From assembly GCA_016201905.1 (NCBI GenBank), contig JACQBQ010000036.1:1-64000 (forward strand): a stretch of DNA of 64,000 bases, given 5' to 3'. Both the position numbers and the translations under genes were made by a program. Within the stretch, counting starts at the first letter, position 1, and every line of letters begins with the position of its first letter. Below the pieces are notes generated by a model, which saw only the letters and a program-made list of their open reading frames with translations, was not told where the DNA came from and searched no databases. Shown here piece by piece: positions 32,270 to 40,826 of this stretch. This DNA comes from Candidatus Melainabacteria bacterium (GTDB lineage: Bacteria; Cyanobacteriota; Vampirovibrionia; 2-02-FULL-35-15).

Positions 32270-32995
32270 ATGACATTAAAAGCTACTAACCTAACAAAAT
32301 CTTTTGGCGGCAAAACTGTTGTCAATAATATTTCATTTGAAGTAAAGCCAGGTGAAATAGTTGGCTTATTAGGTCCAAACGGTGCTGGCAAGACCACTTC
32401 ATTTGATATGGTCGTAGGCTTAATTAAACCTGAAGCAGGGCAGATCACCCTCTTTGAAAAAGATCTTACTAAATTACCAGTTCATAAAAGAGCCAGATCT
32501 GGAATTGGTTATCTTACACAAGAGCCATCTGTTTTTAGGAGACTATCAGTAGCTGATAATCTCAGGTTAATCTGGGATGTTTTAGAAAACATTAGCAAAG
32601 AAGAACAAAAAGAACTCCTTGAAAAATTGCTTAGAGAGTTTGATCTTCTAGATTTAAAAGATCACGTTGCCATCAGTCTAAGTGGTGGTGAAAGACGGCG
32701 TGTTGAAATAGCTAGAGTCCTTGCTTCTGATCCTAAGTTTGTGCTTCTGGATGAGCCTTTTACAGGTATTGATCCAATTGCAATTCAAGACATTCAGAAA
32801 TTAATTGCAAATTTAAAAACTAAAAGGCATATAGGCATACTTTTAACCGATCATAATCCAAGAGCAACGCTTGCAATAACTGACAGAGCATATATCATCC
32901 AGGATGGAAAAATTTTAATAGCTGGTACTGCCAAAGAAATTGCAAAGGATCCAATAGCATTGAAATACTATCTTGGTGAGGATTTTAAATTATGA
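32270..32995 (+). CDS. lptB: LPS export ABC transporter ATPase LptB
   Basis: LLGPNGAGKTTSFDMVVGL; GIGYLTQEPSVFRRLSVADNL. Confidence 0.93.
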   Translation: MTLKATNLTKSFGGKTVVNNISFEVKPGEIVGLLGPNGAGKTTSFDMVVGLIKPEAGQITLFEKDLTKLPVHKRARSGIGYLTQEPSVFRRLSVADNLRLIWDVLENISKEEQKELLEKLLREFDLLDLKDHVAISLSGGERRRVEIARVLASDPKFVLLDEPFTGIDPIAIQDIQKLIANLKTKRHIGILLTDHNPRATLAITDRAYIIQDGKILIAGTAKEIAKDPIALKYYLGEDFKL

Positions 32996-34140
32996 TTAAA
33001 TCCATACAAAAAATATTTTTTTCAAAAGTTAATATCCTTGATAAATACATTATCAATGAGTTTTGGATCCCTTTTGTTTCCGGCTCTGCGATAATCACTG
33101 GAATCTGGCTAAGCGCAGATCAATTGCGCCAGGTTTTTAAATTAATTACAATGTCAGATGCTCCAATAAGCCTGGCTATTACTATTTTAGGTCTGCATAT
33201 GCCCGGCATTATAGTTATTACGATTCCTATTGGTGTTTTGTGGTCTACATTCCTTGTATTTAGCAGGCTTAATAATGATTCTGAAATTATTGCAATGAGG
33301 ACAAGCGGCATTAGCTTAATAAAAGTTTTAAAGCCTGTTTTTCTATTTGGGTTACTTGCAGCATTTTTATCGTTTGCAATAAATGAAATAATCGTTCCTT
33401 TTTCAAATCCATTGGCACGGAAATTGGAAATATATTCTATATATAAGAATCCATTTCCGAACAGTCAGAAAAACTTTACTTATCTGGAAAAAACATCCAA
33501 AAAACAATTAAGAAGGATTTTCTATGCAGGTTATTATAATGCCGATAAAGATATTTTAAAAAATATTGTGGTTTTAGATTTTACACGTACTGGCTTGACA
33601 CAAATTTACAGTGCAAAAACTGCCAGATGGAGACCTGAAAAAGGCGGCTGGGAACTATACAATGGCACGAATCATTTTATTTCAAATGATGAAAACCTAA
33701 GCAGGGTTTCAAGCTTCGATGTCTTTTTTATACCTAGTGGATCTACCCCTGCAAAATTAATCAGAGAATTACATAAGCCAAAAGAGATGAACCTTTTTAG
33801 ATTATGGAATTTTTTACAACTTCAAAAAGACTCTACGATAAACACCGATGATTATAATGAAGCAATTGTCACCTTTCATGGCAAGTTTGCTCAGCCTATT
33901 GCATGTCTTTTAATAGCTTTAATTGGTGCACCACTTGGCATACTTCCGAGAAGATCAAGCTCAAGCTGGAATTATATAATTCTCGCGCTAATTATTTTTC
34001 AATTTTATATAAGCCAGTCAGTGTGCAATTCTCTGGCTGAGACGAACAAGATTATGCCATTTTTTGCAGCATGGTTCCCTAACCTTGTTTTAGCTGCAAT
34101 TGCTGTGTTTATTATCAGGCAAAAGGCAAAATTGGTATAA
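32992..34140 (+). CDS. LptF/LptG-family permease
   Basis: YjgP/YjgQ-like, ILDKYIINEFWIPF; ATGA-type overlap with lptB. Confidence 0.9.
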   Translation: MIKSIQKIFFSKVNILDKYIINEFWIPFVSGSAIITGIWLSADQLRQVFKLITMSDAPISLAITILGLHMPGIIVITIPIGVLWSTFLVFSRLNNDSEIIAMRTSGISLIKVLKPVFLFGLLAAFLSFAINEIIVPFSNPLARKLEIYSIYKNPFPNSQKNFTYLEKTSKKQLRRIFYAGYYNADKDILKNIVVLDFTRTGLTQIYSAKTARWRPEKGGWELYNGTNHFISNDENLSRVSSFDVFFIPSGSTPAKLIRELHKPKEMNLFRLWNFLQLQKDSTINTDDYNEAIVTFHGKFAQPIACLLIALIGAPLGILPRRSSSSWNYIILALIIFQFYISQSVCNSLAETNKIMPFFAAWFPNLVLAAIAVFIIRQKAKLV

Positions 34141-34153
34141 AAAATTAGGTAAT

Positions 34154-34168
34154 GTAACCATAGGTTAC
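34154..34168 (+). promoter_or_regulatory. operator-like palindrome GTAACCATAGGTTAC upstream of RAYT
   Basis: same consensus as upstream of small-membrane modules; function uncertain here. Confidence 0.35.
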
Positions 34169-34204
34169 AGAAAATTTCATTTCATTTGGTTAACATATAA
34201 TCAA

Positions 34205-34747
34205 ATGAAATCCAGATACAATTCAAACATTCACCATCGTCGTTCAATAAGATTGAAGGAATATGATTATTCACAAGATGGTTATTATTTTGTGACCATT
34301 TGTACAAAAAATCGTGAATGTTTTTTTGGTGATGTTATTGATGGGAAAATGGAATTGTCCCCAATGGGTGGGATTGCCAATGAATGTTGGAATGATATTC
34401 CGAAACATTTTAGTAACGTTTTGTTGGATGTATTTGCCATAATGCCGAACCATTTGCATGGGATTATTGTTATTGACAATGTAGGGACATACCATGGTAT
34501 GTCCCTACGGCAATTTGCAAAACCGATTTCGAAATCATTATCAATGATAATCAATCAATTCAAATCATCCGTTAAACGTCAATGTAATAAAAATGGTTTT
34601 GAATATTTTGGGTGGCAACGCAATTATTATGAAAATGTAATCCGCAATGAAATTGCATTGGATAATATACGCGAATACATCATTAATAATCTAATCCAAT
34701 GGAAATTTGATAGAAATAACCCCAAAAACCTCTCTACGGTAAAATGA
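34205..34747 (+). mobile_element. REP-associated tyrosine transposase (RAYT, Y1_Tnp)
   Basis: RRSIRLKEYDYSQDGYYFVTICTKNRECFFGD; MPNHLHGIIVI HxH motif; FGWQRNYYENVIRNE. Confidence 0.93.
34481..34508. repeat. 28-nt perfect palindrome inside the RAYT gene
   Basis: GTAGGGACATACCATGGTATGTCCCTAC. Confidence 0.9.
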
Positions 34748-34760
34748 TAATCATAAACAT

Positions 34761-35975
34761 ATGACGACCACAATATTAGAAAAACCAAAAACATTTGAAA
34801 ATTCCTGGCCACCAGAAGCCAGTAAAATTGCTGTTTGTATGAGCGGTGGTGTTGATAGCAGTGTTAGCACATATATCATTCGTAAAAAAGGATATGAAAC
34901 TGTTGGTTTGACAGGATGGCTTATTAAAGGCGCCGGACGTTGCTGTGATAATGGAATGGTAGATGCAGCCAAGGTTTGTGAACAAATTGGTGTTAATCAT
35001 ATTTCAAAAGATTTGAGAATATTTTTTAAACAGGAAATCGTAGATCCATTTATAAATTCCTATAGTATAGGCTCAACACCAATACCGTGCATTACATGCA
35101 ATACAACTATCAAATGGGGCTCGCTTATGAAATATGCATTTGATGAGTTAAATTGTTCGCACATTGCAACAGGTCACTATGCAAAACTTATAAAAGATAA
35201 TGATGTTTTTAAAATTGTCCGTCCAAAAGATTTGAAAAAAGATCAGACATTTATGCTATGGGGATTAACCCAGGAAGTACTCTCTAGAACTGTATTTCCA
35301 CTCGGTGATCTAATCAAGGATGAAGTCAGAAAAATTGCAAAAGAAGGAGATCTTATTGTTGCAGATAAAGAAGAGAGTCAGGATATTTGTTTTGTATCAA
35401 ATAAAGAAGGTACACAAGGGTTTTTAGGAAAATATTTAGAATTAAAAGAGGGCCACATCATTGAGAATAAAACAGGAAAGGTTTTAGGTACTCACGAGGG
35501 CACACATAATTACACTATTGGTCAAAGAAAAGGACTTGGCATAGCTTTTAGCGAGCCGCTTTATGTAGTCAAGTTAGACATTGAACAAAACATTGTCTAT
35601 GCAGGTACAAAAGATGAACTTGAAGGTTTTGAACTTGTTGCAAAAGATGTTAATTGGCTTTTTCCTCAGCACATCAGCACATCGGCACATCAGCACATCA
35701 GCACATCGGCACATCGGCACATCAGCACATCGGCACATCAGCACATCAGCACATCGGCACATCAGCACATCAGCACATCAGTACATAAGCACATCAAAGT
35801 AATGGCAAAAATCCGCTACAACAGCAAAACATATCCAGCAAAAGTTGAAGCACTAGAAGATAATTGTCTAAAAGTCACATTCGATGAACCTCAGTCAGCC
35901 ATTACTCCGGGTCAAGCCTGTGTTTTTTATGATGAGAGTGATCAAGTTCTTCTAGGTGGTGGGTGGATTACTTAG
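34761..35975 (+). CDS. mnmA: tRNA 2-thiouridylase MnmA
   Basis: VCMSGGVDSSV, PIPCITCNTTIKWG, TIGQRKGLGIA; contains low-complexity HISTSAHQ repeat. Confidence 0.95.
   Translation: MTTTILEKPKTFENSWPPEASKIAVCMSGGVDSSVSTYIIRKKGYETVGLTGWLIKGAGRCCDNGMVDAAKVCEQIGVNHISKDLRIFFKQEIVDPFINSYSIGSTPIPCITCNTTIKWGSLMKYAFDELNCSHIATGHYAKLIKDNDVFKIVRPKDLKKDQTFMLWGLTQEVLSRTVFPLGDLIKDEVRKIAKEGDLIVADKEESQDICFVSNKEGTQGFLGKYLELKEGHIIENKTGKVLGTHEGTHNYTIGQRKGLGIAFSEPLYVVKLDIEQNIVYAGTKDELEGFELVAKDVNWLFPQHISTSAHQHISTSAHRHISTSAHQHISTSAHQHISTSVHKHIKVMAKIRYNSKTYPAKVEALEDNCLKVTFDEPQSAITPGQACVFYDESDQVLLGGGWIT
35669..35796 (+). repeat. 16-copy octanucleotide tandem repeat (GCACATCR) within mnmA
   Basis: counted directly; encodes 8-aa period HISTSAH(Q/R). 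Confidence 0.95.
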
Positions 35976-35994
35976 CACGTCATTGCAAGAAGCG

Positions 35995-36555
35995 TTAGCG
36001 ACGAAGTCTCACAATCTTATTATTTCTTATTTCAATTATCTTAGAAGGCTTTAAAGACATTTCACCTTTTTCTGCTTTTATAAACAGTTTGATTTTTTTC
36101 AATAGTTCTTTTTGAGGTCTTAAATCGCTCTTCCCAGAAAGGTTTGCACTTGTACTTGCTAAAACCTGTGCTGGACATTGCTTTAAGAGTTTTAGAAGAA
36201 ATTTATTTTTTGGTACTCTGACTCCTACTGTTTTAAAATCGTTGTTTAAAAACTTTGGTACATGTTTTGAAGCAGGCAGAATAATCGTTAAAGGACCAGG
36301 CCACTGCTGAACTAGTTTTTGCAGTTGAGACGTTGCATGCAACGTCTCAACACTTACAAATATTTTTAGAGCTTTCCAATTATACCCAAGCAGTATCAAT
36401 GGTTTTTTTCTTGTTCTTTTTTTTAGTTTGTATATTTTTTCTACAGCAGATTTAGAATCATATCTACAGACCAAGCCATATACTGTATCAGTAGGGAGTA
36501 TGATTGGTTCATTTTTTAAGAGCAAGCTTAGTGAGCGTTTAAATGAAACAGGCAT
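35995..36555 (-). CDS. Sua5/YciO/YrdC (TsaC-like) protein
   Basis: PIILPTDTVYGLVCR; GPLTIILPASKHVP; VLASTSANLSGKSD. Confidence 0.9.
   Translation of the reverse strand: MPVSFKRSLSLLLKNEPIILPTDTVYGLVCRYDSKSAVEKIYKLKKRTRKKPLILLGYNWKALKIFVSVETLHATSQLQKLVQQWPGPLTIILPASKHVPKFLNNDFKTVGVRVPKNKFLLKLLKQCPAQVLASTSANLSGKSDLRPQKELLKKIKLFIKAEKGEMSLKPSKIIEIRNNKIVRLRR
36324..36351. repeat. 28-nt perfect palindrome inside Sua5/YrdC-like gene
   Basis: GTTGAGACGTTGCATGCAACGTCTCAAC. Confidence 0.9.
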
Positions 36556-36563
36556 GAAGTCTA

Positions 36564-37184
36564 TTATAAGGTGTCTATAATACCTGCAGCTTTTTTTATT
36601 TCAGCTAATTTTTGTCTAAATACTGAAATATCTTGGCACCGAATATGGTAGTTAGCATCATGAAGATTGACCTTGTCTCCTTTTGGCCTTATGTAATATC
36701 CATCAGTTCCATAAGATACATTTGTATAATTTCCAATAACTTTTAATGCAGCTACTTTTTTGAAAGCATTAATCTCATAAAGTGCTTGGAGTAAGTTAAG
36801 AGCATCCTCTAATGAAAGAGCATTACTGGCTTCTATACGCTTTCTAGTAGGATCATTTGTATCATATTCATTTAACACCTCTTGTAGTGAAATATCTTTC
36901 TGGAAGTCTTTTATATCGTCTAAAGCATTTGCCCTTGCTTGGCCTAATTCGAGCAAAACTCCTGCTTCTCTTATATTTCTCTTTGCTGCAAGCAGTTCAC
37001 GTTCATTTTCTGTAAGCAGGCAACCACTACGATTATATGTAACTTCTTCTGGCTCTACTGTAGCAGGTTCTTCAACCGCTTCTAAAAAAATCTCTTCATC
37101 CTGTGTTGGTTCAGGTGCTTGTTCAGTAGGTCTTTGTGGTGAGAGACTTCTGTCAGAACCAAAAATTCTTGATAAGAAAGTTAT
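36564..37184 (-). CDS. hypothetical protein, probable non-ATG (ATA) start
   Basis: frame stays open upstream of the reported start (36956) to an AAGGAG RBS followed by ATA. Confidence 0.5.
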   Translation of the reverse strand: MTFLSRIFGSDRSLSPQRPTEQAPEPTQDEEIFLEAVEEPATVEPEEVTYNRSGCLLTENERELLAAKRNIREAGVLLELGQARANALDDIKDFQKDISLQEVLNEYDTNDPTRKRIEASNALSLEDALNLLQALYEINAFKKVAALKVIGNYTNVSYGTDGYYIRPKGDKVNLHDANYHIRCQDISVFRQKLAEIKKAAGIIDTL

Positions 37185-37300
37185 ATTTTTCTCCTTTAAT
37201 ATAATTTTGTATGTTTTGAATTTATCAAGATATAACTTCTGAAGTCAAGCATTGAAGCCAATTATAAGAAAGATTTAATAGTTAGATTATAAAGAAAAAA

Positions 37301-39685
37301 TTAATTTGGGCTTTCTTGTATCAGCTCAGCTAAATATTTTGCTGCTCTTAACTGATCAAATGGCTTTTTATCATTTACTACCATTAAATTAAGTCCATGA
37401 ATAATAACCGGTTTTACAAAGTTTTTGTAAAAAGCCTCCCTCTTACTAGGATCAAAATATAAATCTAAATCCGGTCTATCAATGACAAAAGAGCCAAGCA
37501 CAAGGCTTTGAGCATCTTGTCTTTTTGCAACTCTTTGACGCGGACCTGAAAATACCTCTGGTTCTAAAGTAATCGGTATAAATTCTTCTTGCCCGGTATT
37601 CTGATTTAAAACTCTGGCACCTTTTTCTATTACCAGTTTTCCGGTTCTGGCAAATTCTTTTAAAGCCTCACCTTTAATTACTGCATTACTTGACTGAAAT
37701 ATATCTTCTGAGCTATACCAAGTGTCAACTGCCATTGCAGATGGATTTCCATTTTCCTCACATTCAACTAAAGATATTACATTTCCATCTTTATCATAAT
37801 CAATTAAAAATGTAAGAGTATGGCTATCTATGTGTTCTTCAGAATCCTTTTCAGAAAGAAGTGCTCTGCCTTTTGTTCCATCTTCTGACTCTCTAACAAC
37901 CTGATAAGGTCCGTTGTTTTTTATTTTTGAAAATATTTTTGTATCCATTAAAACAAACTTTTTTCTATTCTTATCAAGTTTTTGTATGTTTGCTTCAAAA
38001 TCAGACTCTCTGTTATTTCTTATATCATCCAATAATTGTAAAATCACCTCTTCTCTGTCAGCTCTTATTTTGCCGTTTCCAAGATATTGGAAGGTAGCGT
38101 TTGTGTGTCTACAGTCTCCTGGTAGATTAGGAGTAATCATCATGCTGGTAGCACCCATTTGAGATAAATCATAACTAACTAAATCTTTCATAGCAATCCA
38201 AAAAGCTTCAAGTTCAATATGCCTTGGTTCTGTCATATTCTCAATATCTCTAATACCATCCTTCCTAAGACTAAATAAATCTTCTACATATCTATGTGTT
38301 GTTTTTATAAAATCTGGAAGAGGAGTCTCAGTAAGCTTACCTTCGGTTAATTTATCCAGCACATCTTTTCTAATTTCATGATCAATTGGTTTGACATTAA
38401 AATCTACAACTAAACCACCATGCTTTGCATTAAATGGTGTAGTATTTCCTGTTCTTGTTCTTCCAATAACATATGTATTTTGTTCAATGGCATCAGTAAC
38501 TGATTTATATTTCCAGCCTTCTTTTCTAACTTCATCAGGTGCTTGCTGAATTAAAGATGGATTTTCAAGCTTCTGAATAATGTCATTTAAGTCTACACCT
38601 GTAAGAAGATTTTTATCTCGCACAAACTTAAGATGCTTAATTAAAGAATCTACATCACTTTTTTCTTGACCAGCTATTAAACTTCCTAAAGAAGAAAGCA
38701 ATTTGTTAGCCTGCTTTTGTTTTCCTAGTACAATAGCCATTTCAAGCTGGGTAGCAATAGGCCAAAAAGATTTTTGGGTATCAGCATGCATAGTAGCTTG
38801 TTGAACCACCTTTGCATACTGCTTAGCTTTTTTAATATCACTCTTATAAATAAAAGTCCTAACAACATTTACTCCTGGATAATAACTAAGTGATCTTTCA
38901 AAAGCTGTAAGGTAAGCTTTATTAGCTTCTTCAAGAGCTTCAGTATTGCCTGTATTTAAAAAAGTTTCTTTTCTTGCTGTTCCAATAACAGTAAGAAACT
39001 CAGCCTGTAATTGTACATCTTGACTCGATATTTTTTTACCACTTAAATCTTTGCTTACATATGGAAGGGCAACTTCTATTGCTTCTTGAGGTGAACCTAT
39101 TCTATTTAAAGCAAGAGCATAGTTAGCTTTCATAAAATCAGATGTAGGAAGGCTATTATATTCAAGTCTTTTGTAAAACCTTATGACATCAGGCATTGAA
39201 AGCTGTCTGTAAACACTTATTAATGAGTTTATTTTTTGAAGAGTTAGCTTTGAGCTGTTATTGGGATCTAAGGTTTCATTTTCTAATAATCTTAATTTAT
39301 CTAAAACCTGATCTTTATTACTTTGTCTTAAAATATTATAAAGCCTCTTAAAAAACTTACCATGCTCTTCAGCTGTAGGTTTAGCTTTTTCTTTTAGCTC
39401 ATTAACATCTATAGGTTCTTTAAGATCAAAAATATTACCAAATGGATTTTGATTTAGTAAAGGAAATAATTTCTCCCTTTGTACCTCTTCTCTAACAGTT
39501 GTTGTAGCTAAGCTTTGATCAGTGATAAGAGAAGAAGCTGTGATGACTCCATGGTTTTCAACTGGGCCAGTTTTAGTACTACTTTCACTTACAATGTCTT
39601 GGTCAGTAGTCTTAGCTTTAGAACTGCTAGCTTGACTGGCTGAAGCTGCTCTTTGAATGTCTGCATTATTTGATATTGGTTTCAT
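37301..39685 (-). CDS. large hypothetical protein with a TPR/MAP3K-TRAFs-binding (DUF4071)-like region
   Basis: ALALNRIGSPQEAIEVALPYV...AYLTAFERSLSYYPGVNVVRTFI pattern; similarity recalled, not searched. Confidence 0.4.
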   Translation of the reverse strand: MKPISNNADIQRAASASQASSSKAKTTDQDIVSESSTKTGPVENHGVITASSLITDQSLATTTVREEVQREKLFPLLNQNPFGNIFDLKEPIDVNELKEKAKPTAEEHGKFFKRLYNILRQSNKDQVLDKLRLLENETLDPNNSSKLTLQKINSLISVYRQLSMPDVIRFYKRLEYNSLPTSDFMKANYALALNRIGSPQEAIEVALPYVSKDLSGKKISSQDVQLQAEFLTVIGTARKETFLNTGNTEALEEANKAYLTAFERSLSYYPGVNVVRTFIYKSDIKKAKQYAKVVQQATMHADTQKSFWPIATQLEMAIVLGKQKQANKLLSSLGSLIAGQEKSDVDSLIKHLKFVRDKNLLTGVDLNDIIQKLENPSLIQQAPDEVRKEGWKYKSVTDAIEQNTYVIGRTRTGNTTPFNAKHGGLVVDFNVKPIDHEIRKDVLDKLTEGKLTETPLPDFIKTTHRYVEDLFSLRKDGIRDIENMTEPRHIELEAFWIAMKDLVSYDLSQMGATSMMITPNLPGDCRHTNATFQYLGNGKIRADREEVILQLLDDIRNNRESDFEANIQKLDKNRKKFVLMDTKIFSKIKNNGPYQVVRESEDGTKGRALLSEKDSEEHIDSHTLTFLIDYDKDGNVISLVECEENGNPSAMAVDTWYSSEDIFQSSNAVIKGEALKEFARTGKLVIEKGARVLNQNTGQEEFIPITLEPEVFSGPRQRVAKRQDAQSLVLGSFVIDRPDLDLYFDPSKREAFYKNFVKPVIIHGLNLMVVNDKKPFDQLRAAKYLAELIQESPN

Positions 39686-39847
39686 TTATTTATCCATAAG
39701 GGTAAAAGGTTTGCCTTAGATGTTAATTTATACCTTTAAATGAGCAATCCTTACTAAAATTCAGGGTTTTTTAAGATTATTTTAAAAATATAGATTAATT
39801 TTTTTTAATATATAGAAAATACAATCACTTGTTTTAATCTTGGTTAA

Positions 39848-40141
39848 TTAATTTAAGGTTGCTCGAAAGCTTAAAGTATCATTAATTAAATAAGATTTTT
39901 CAGCAGCTTCTTTCTTTGCCCAGTAAATTGTTTGATGGGATTTTTCTAATCTATTTAACTCATCTTGAGAAGTTGCTCTTTTTAATTTTTTTTCACTCTT
40001 TGAACAAATCCTAGTGAGCTCTTCAGCAGTTTTTCTTGCTTCAAATTGTTCTTGTAGTAATTTTGCAGTTTTCTTTTCTGGGAAATAATCTTGCAAGTAG
40101 CCTACATTAAATATTAGTCTTCTGTTTAATACTAGGTGCAT
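39848..40141 (-). CDS. hypothetical protein, coiled-coil
   Basis: ORF only. Confidence 0.4.
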   Translation of the reverse strand: MHLVLNRRLIFNVGYLQDYFPEKKTAKLLQEQFEARKTAEELTRICSKSEKKLKRATSQDELNRLEKSHQTIYWAKKEAAEKSYLINDTLSFRATLN

Positions 40142-40243
40142 TTTCTAACTCCTATTGTGATGATTTATATGGTATTGTACATTAAGATTAAAATCCAAAC
40201 ATTAAAAAACTTTAATCTTCAGTCATTTAACTGTTTAAAACGT

Positions 40244-40684
40244 ATGATTATACTGCTTCAAAGAGTAAAACATGCAAAGGTAATTGCTGAAAGCCAGACC
40301 ATAGGTGAGATTGGCAGTGGTCTTCTTTTGTACATTGGCTTTGAAGATAGTGACAATCTTGAAAAAATCCAATGGTCGATAAATAAAATAATCAATCTAA
40401 GAATATTTCCAGATAAAGATGACAAAATGAATCTTTCACTGCTTGATATAAATGGTTCACTCATGGTGATTTCCAATTTTACTTTACCAGCAGACTTAAA
40501 TGAATCAGGCAGGCGTCCTTCATTTACAAAATCAGCAAAGCCGGAAGTTGCAGAAAGTCTTTATAATCAATTTATAGATGAATGCAAAAAACAAAATATA
40601 AAAATTGCAGTTGGTAAGTTTGGAGCTATGATGGATATAGAATCAATTTGTGATGGGCCTGTTAATTTGATACTTAAAAGGTAG
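40244..40684 (+). CDS. dtd: D-aminoacyl-tRNA deacylase
   Basis: MIILLQRVKHAKV...LPADLNESGRRPSFTKSAKPEVAESLYNQF. Confidence 0.93.
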   Translation: MIILLQRVKHAKVIAESQTIGEIGSGLLLYIGFEDSDNLEKIQWSINKIINLRIFPDKDDKMNLSLLDINGSLMVISNFTLPADLNESGRRPSFTKSAKPEVAESLYNQFIDECKKQNIKIAVGKFGAMMDIESICDGPVNLILKR

Positions 40685-40710
40685 TGGTAACTCTCTTGCG
40701 CTCTGCCACT

Positions 40711-40817
40711 TATAGGATTTGTCCGGTTTATCCGGCCCGCTTCGCCCGCGAAGCGAGGCGAGCAAATCCGATCAAACAAGATAGAATTAAAGATAGAAGC
40801 CTCAGCTTGTCTGAGGC
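40711..40817 (+). repeat. structured leader element upstream of dusB (ssb-type), interrupted by 27-nt nested palindrome
   Basis: TATAGGATTTGTCCGGTTTATCCGG..CAAATCCGATC + 25 nt + GCCTCAG-CTTGT-CTGAGGC. Confidence 0.6.
40735..40762. repeat. nested palindromic mini-element (second copy)
   Basis: GCCCGCTTCGCCCGCGAAGCGAGGCGAG. Confidence 0.7.
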
Positions 40818-40826
40818 ATATAAAAA

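Noticed and set aside
34100-34204. Upstream extension of the RAYT ORF (MLCLLSGKRQNWYKKLGNVTIGYRKFHFIWLTYNQ)
   Set aside because: Overlaps the end of lptF/G and translates the GTAACC palindrome; homology begins after ATG 34205.
35669-35796. Regular short repeats suggestive of a CRISPR array
   Set aside because: Unit is 8 nt with no spacers, and it lies inside the mnmA reading frame; it is a microsatellite-type tandem repeat.
35574-35802. ORFs MLMCRCADV... (minus) and MNKTLSMQVQ...HISTSAHQYISTSK (plus) over the mnmA repeat
   Set aside because: Alternative-frame readings of the tandem repeat; mnmA is clearly the coding frame.
40567-40779. Minus-strand ORF MFDRICSPRFAGEAGRINRTNPIS...
   Set aside because: Conceptual translation of dispersed repeats opposite dtd; useful only for recognising the nested element.
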